From the NCBI GenBank assembly GCA_937896505.1, contig CALBNP010000104.1, positions 16,006 to 80,005 of the forward strand: DNA of 64,000 nt. Reading direction: 5' to 3'. The notes beneath the pieces were generated by a model. It was not told the origin of the DNA and ran no database searches. It saw nothing but the letters and a program-made list of their open reading frames with translations. Position numbers and translations under genes: made by a program. Below, in pieces: positions 60,829 to 64,000 of the stretch (its first letter is position 1; every line of letters begins with the position of its first letter). Source of the stretch: an uncultured Bacteroidales bacterium (lineage in GTDB: Bacteria; Bacteroidota; Bacteroidia; Bacteroidales; F082).

Positions 60829-61139
60829 TTTAATAGTTAATTGAATTATGTTACTATTAATACTTTTTATCTTAGCTATCAGCAGGCAAAATTATTGAAA
60901 AAATCAATATGTTGAAGTCTTACATTACAATTAAAATGTTTAAAACTTTTGAATCCATAGGACATATATATAAACGGAATCATCTTTCGATATTATAACC
61001 GAAAAGACTGATTGGAATAATAACGTTTTTCTGCCAAAGAAAATTTGCAATTAACAAAATTCAGTATATTTGCCGCTCAAATCATCCAAACATTTAGGAA
61101 AAACAATTTACATAAATTCAACTAAAAAAACCTATCAAA
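60829..61139. other. AT-rich divergent intergenic region
   Basis: About 310 bp with no gene. It holds the minus-strand -7 element at 60887..60894 and, for the plus-strand adhesin-like gene, TATATTTG at 61065..61072 with a TTTG at 61044..61047 (17-bp spacer). Nothing else is recognised. Confidence 0.5.
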
Positions 61140-62258
61140 ATGAGTAAAAATCTACTTTTGTTGGCAACTGCCTTGCTTGCCACAATGGGTTTGGCTAAGG
61201 CTCAAACTCCTGTCACTTCTTTTTCGGAAGACTTCGAAGATGGCACCCTTGGCATCATGACTACCATTGATGCCGATGGCGACAATTACAATTGGAAAAA
61301 CTCCTCAACACTTAGTGCTCAAGGTGATGGGCACGACGGAAGCTTGCGTTATGCCTACTCTGAGAGTTGGACTACCGGGCGTCCGGGACTCCATCCTGAC
61401 AACTTCCTCGTGTCACCTCAAATTGCTGCCACTTCAACATCGGTGTTCACCTTCTTCGTTTGCTCTGACTGGTATGCCTATACGGGTGAGCACTATGGTG
61501 TAGCCATTTCGACAACTAGCAACACCAATCCCGGCGACTTCACTACCATCGCTGAATGGGACCTCACCGACAAAGGCACACGCGATGACGACCAAGGTCC
61601 CTGGCACGAGCACAACATCGACCTTAGCCAATATGCAGGCCAAAACATCTATGTCGCCATCCGGCACTTCTATACTTATAACATATACCGCATAGACGTT
61701 GACGACATTTCCGTAACTGCTGCTGTTGGAGGGTGCGAAGCTCCTTCCAACTTAACTGGCGAATTGGATGAAGTCGAGGCGCAAATATCAATCCGTTGGG
61801 ATGCTGCAGAAGGCGCTGCAAGTTACAATGTCTATCGTAGCGAAACAGGCGACAACTATGAAGTAATCGCCAACGTCACCGAACTCCAATACGAGGAGAA
61901 CGTTACTGAATATCACGACTATTACTATCAGGTAACAGCCATATATGACGATGGCTGCGAATCAGATCCCGCGATGACCCCCGAAGGCGAATCCTTCCTC
62001 ATGTTTACCGTTGGCGACCTCAATGTCACCGAAAACGGATTTGAGGTCAACCTTTACCCTAACCCATCAACCGGCGCATTCAACATCTACTGCGAAGGCA
62101 TGACAAAACTTACGGTTTACGGCATGCGTGGCGAAACCATCATGGATGTCGACCTCAACACCAACAATTACGTTATCACCAATCTGAGCACTGGCGTCTA
62201 TTTCGTCAAGATAGAAACCTCAACGGGCAACATGACGCAAAAAATTGTGAAATTATAA
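61140..62258 (+). CDS. Choice-of-anchor/cleaved-adhesin protein with T9SS sorting domain
   Basis: 372-residue secreted protein. Signal peptide MSKNLLLLATALLATMGLAK; a cleaved-adhesin/choice-of-anchor J domain (SFSEDFEDGTLGIMTTIDAD, PDNFLVSPQI, TIAEWDLTDKG, IAVRHF-like IRHFYTYNIYRIDVDDISV); an FN3-like domain (CEAPSNLTGELDEVEAQISI, SYNVYRSETGDNYE); and a type A sorting domain (FEVNLYPNPSTGAFNIYCEG to VYFVKIETSTGNMTQKIVKL). It should be exported by T9SS and may act in adhesion or substrate binding. Confidence 0.88.
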   Translation: MSKNLLLLATALLATMGLAKAQTPVTSFSEDFEDGTLGIMTTIDADGDNYNWKNSSTLSAQGDGHDGSLRYAYSESWTTGRPGLHPDNFLVSPQIAATSTSVFTFFVCSDWYAYTGEHYGVAISTTSNTNPGDFTTIAEWDLTDKGTRDDDQGPWHEHNIDLSQYAGQNIYVAIRHFYTYNIYRIDVDDISVTAAVGGCEAPSNLTGELDEVEAQISIRWDAAEGAASYNVYRSETGDNYEVIANVTELQYEENVTEYHDYYYQVTAIYDDGCESDPAMTPEGESFLMFTVGDLNVTENGFEVNLYPNPSTGAFNIYCEGMTKLTVYGMRGETIMDVDLNTNNYVITNLSTGVYFVKIETSTGNMTQKIVKL

Positions 62259-62266
62259 TAATTATA

Positions 62267-62300
62267 ATGTAGAGACGTAGCGTGCTACGTCTCTACATTC
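62267..62300. repeat. REP-like palindrome, diverged centre (P9)
   Basis: AATGTAGAGACGTAGC and GCTACGTCTCTACATT form perfect 16-bp arms around a GT loop. The outer GTAGAGACG and CGTCTCTAC arms match the palindromes near the RAYT but the centre differs. It lies 8 bp after the stop of the adhesin-like gene and just before the EFR1 gene. Confidence 0.85.
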
Positions 62301-62307
62301 AAACACT

Positions 62308-63030
62308 ATGATTTACTATTTTTCCGGCACTGGCAACAGCAAATATGTGGCCCAAAGACTCGAAGAAGCACTCAACGAAACTATCAGCGACATCGCAACC
62401 ACAAAAACAAGAAGTTCCGATAGTAACATGATTGGTTTCGTGATGCCTGTATATTACTGGGGCATCCCGAACATTGTCCTCGATTTCCTAAAAGGCTTCA
62501 AAACAAATTGCACGCAATACGTTTATCTGATCTTCACTTGTGGTGGCAGCACGGGAGCGGCAGGAAGAATGTTTGAAAAGGCACTTGGGCAAAAGGTCGA
62601 TGCTCAATTCTCCGTCGTCATGCCCGATACTTGGACGCCGATGTTCGATGTGAGCGATAAAGCAAAGATGGAATCTATACTCGACGACGCCGAACCGAAA
62701 ATTGACGAAATCATTGCAAAGGTGAAAGACAAAGCCCGAGGCGACTTCAACCGACACAAAGGCTTCTCGTTGCTCACGCCATTGGTTTACCCTTCCTACA
62801 AGAGACAGACGACGCTAAACTTCACCGTCAACAAGGAATGTATTGGTTGCGCTCTTTGCGAAAAGCTGTGTCCATCAGGCATAATAAGATTGGAAAACGG
62901 CAAGCCAGTCTGGACTTCCGACAAATGTGCATTCTGTTTGGGTTGCCTGCACCGCTGTCCAAAATTCGCCATCCAATTTGGAGGCCGGACAAAGAAACAC
63001 GGCCAGTTCTACAACTGGAGAGTGATGTAA
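62308..63030 (+). CDS. EFR1-type flavodoxin-ferredoxin fusion
   Basis: 240-residue redox protein. The N-terminal flavodoxin-like half has the FMN-binding motif FSGTGNSKYVAQRL and VYLIFTCGGSTGAAG; the C-terminal half has two [4Fe-4S] motifs, CIGCALCEKLCP and CAFCLGCLHRCP. EFR1 proteins are frequent in anaerobic Bacteroidetes and Clostridia; the electron partners are not known. The gene begins 8 bp after a REP-like palindrome. Confidence 0.9.
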   Translation: MIYYFSGTGNSKYVAQRLEEALNETISDIATTKTRSSDSNMIGFVMPVYYWGIPNIVLDFLKGFKTNCTQYVYLIFTCGGSTGAAGRMFEKALGQKVDAQFSVVMPDTWTPMFDVSDKAKMESILDDAEPKIDEIIAKVKDKARGDFNRHKGFSLLTPLVYPSYKRQTTLNFTVNKECIGCALCEKLCPSGIIRLENGKPVWTSDKCAFCLGCLHRCPKFAIQFGGRTKKHGQFYNWRVM

Positions 63031-63132
63031 TCATGTCAAGGTAATTACTTTTTGAATCTATATGACTTTTCTAATTTTGCGATTCAAGATATCAGCGAAT
63101 TTCGTATTATTGCAGTCGTAAAAAAGGATTTT

Positions 63133-63798
63133 ATGAAACGCATCTATATTCTTGCTCTTTTTACGCTTTGCTTGTTACCTTTCCGACAGACAAAAGGCCA
63201 AACCATAGGCAAATTCAGTACTTATTACGATCAACGCGAACTGTTGTTTGAAACCTTGCCGACCTCGCACCGCGACATCATTTTCTTAGGCAACAGCATC
63301 ACTGATGGCGGCGAATGGAATGAGCTGTTTCAAAACCGCCATTGCAAGAACCGTGGCATCAGCGGCGATGTGTGCGACGGCGTACTGAACCGCTTGGCAA
63401 CCATCACCAAAGGCCAGCCGGCCAAGGTTTTCCTGATGATTGGCATCAACGACTTGGGCCGTGGCGGCAATCCTGATACCATTGCTGCAAAAACGAGGCA
63501 AATAGTCAGAAGAATCAAGGCAGAATCGCCACGCACAAAGATTTTCCTTCAAAGCGTTTTGCCCGTCAACGACCATTATGGCATGTTTGAAGGCCACACG
63601 GCACGTTGGCAAGACATTCCCGTAACCAATGCTTTGATAGAGCAAATCGCTGAGGAAGAAAACGTCACTTACATTGACCTCTTTTCGCTTTTCGCCAATG
63701 CAGAAGGCAAAATGAACCTCGATTATACAAACGACGGTCTGCACCTCATCGGAAAAGGCTATGAAGTCTGGTGCAACGCAATAAAACGATATCTTTAA
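63133..63798 (+). CDS. Secreted SGNH/GDSL hydrolase
   Basis: 221-residue exported esterase. Signal peptide MKRIYILALFTLCLLPFRQT; SGNH blocks: block I FLGNSITDGGEW (nucleophile Ser), block II Gly in NRGISGD, block III MIGINDLGRGG (Asn) and block V DYTNDGLHLIGKGY (Asp and His). Enzymes of this type often deacetylate glycans such as sialic acid or xylan. The frame can be extended upstream to 63052, but 63133 begins the signal peptide. Confidence 0.88.
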   Translation: MKRIYILALFTLCLLPFRQTKGQTIGKFSTYYDQRELLFETLPTSHRDIIFLGNSITDGGEWNELFQNRHCKNRGISGDVCDGVLNRLATITKGQPAKVFLMIGINDLGRGGNPDTIAAKTRQIVRRIKAESPRTKIFLQSVLPVNDHYGMFEGHTARWQDIPVTNALIEQIAEEENVTYIDLFSLFANAEGKMNLDYTNDGLHLIGKGYEVWCNAIKRYL

Positions 63799-64000
63799 TG
63801 GTTATGAGTTATGAGTTATGAGTTATGGGTTAATGGTTAATGGTAATTAGTTATCACCCCATCACCACTCACCCATCACCATTCACCACTCACCCATCAC
63901 CATTCACCACTCACCCATCACCATTCACCACTCACCCATCACCATTCACCACTCACCCATCACCATTCACCACTCACCCATCACCATTCACCACTCACCC
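63799..64000 (+). repeat. Tandem repeats at the window end (7-bp then 21-bp)
   Basis: Starts with GAGTTAT heptamers (about 63806..63830), then from about 63862 a 21-bp unit, CATCACCATTCACCACTCACC, repeats about six times and continues past the window edge. No gene is visible in this stretch. Confidence 0.85.

Overview
The window looks like a chromosomal contig from a member of the order Bacteroidales (Bacteroidota). The evidence is: -7 promoter elements of the form TAnnTTTG just upstream of most genes; few Shine-Dalgarno sites; secreted proteins with C-terminal type IX secretion (T9SS) sorting domains; the gyrA/TPR/clpC neighbourhood; and porin-like, DUF1573 and EFR1 ferredoxin genes. Genus and species cannot be read from the sequence. 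Most of the window is moderate-GC housekeeping DNA, interrupted by more AT-rich accessory stretches.

Layout. 1-22 kb is mostly core: a truncated aminotransferase, DUF1573, tRNA-Met, truA, aat, arginine deiminase, a TPR protein, gyrA, clpC, a CCA-adding-type nucleotidyltransferase, miaA, an esterase, a ClpB without its N-domain, trkH, DUF2750 and yidC, then an esterase and a decayed T9SS protein gene. 22.9-28.7 kb is an accessory (defence-like) island: a DUF3791/DUF3990/DUF3791 toxin-antitoxin-like cassette, a dinD remnant, two unrecognised genes, a remnant type I HsdS tail and a two-gene BcgI-like type IIB restriction-modification system. 29-36 kb has tex, an outer-membrane barrel, trmN6, a four-helix-bundle gene between inverted repeats, rimM, a His-rich transporter and a REP-associated transposase (RAYT) surrounded by its probable palindromes. 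36-45 kb has a TPP riboswitch driving a TonB-dependent receptor, an ATPase, a FecCD-type ABC transporter, a lipoprotein and parC. 45-47.7 kb has a UDG-like protein and an ATPase gene bracketed by direct copies of a hairpin.

The most notable system is 47,730-52,276 on the minus strand. It runs in the order: three small precursors with strict Cys-every-four-residues cores, a radical SAM/SPASM maturase, a SPASM protein without the radical SAM cluster motif, an 89-aa accessory protein, tatA, tatC. The enzymes match my memory of the CXXX-repeat peptide families. The new point is that all three precursors carry twin-arginine (RRxFFK) signals and that tatA overlaps the last modification gene by four bases. 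This suggests a peptide modified in the cytoplasm and exported folded through a dedicated Tat translocon.

52.8-58.9 kb is a tripartite RND efflux operon (TolC, adaptor, pump, small PII-like protein). 59-64 kb has two T9SS cargo proteins, a small membrane protein, an EFR1 flavodoxin-ferredoxin and an SGNH hydrolase, and ends in a 21-bp tandem repeat. A 20-bp palindrome (nine copies, usually head-to-head pairs with a 47-nt period) is scattered from 32 to 62 kb and twice interrupts its own putative transposase gene without breaking the frame.
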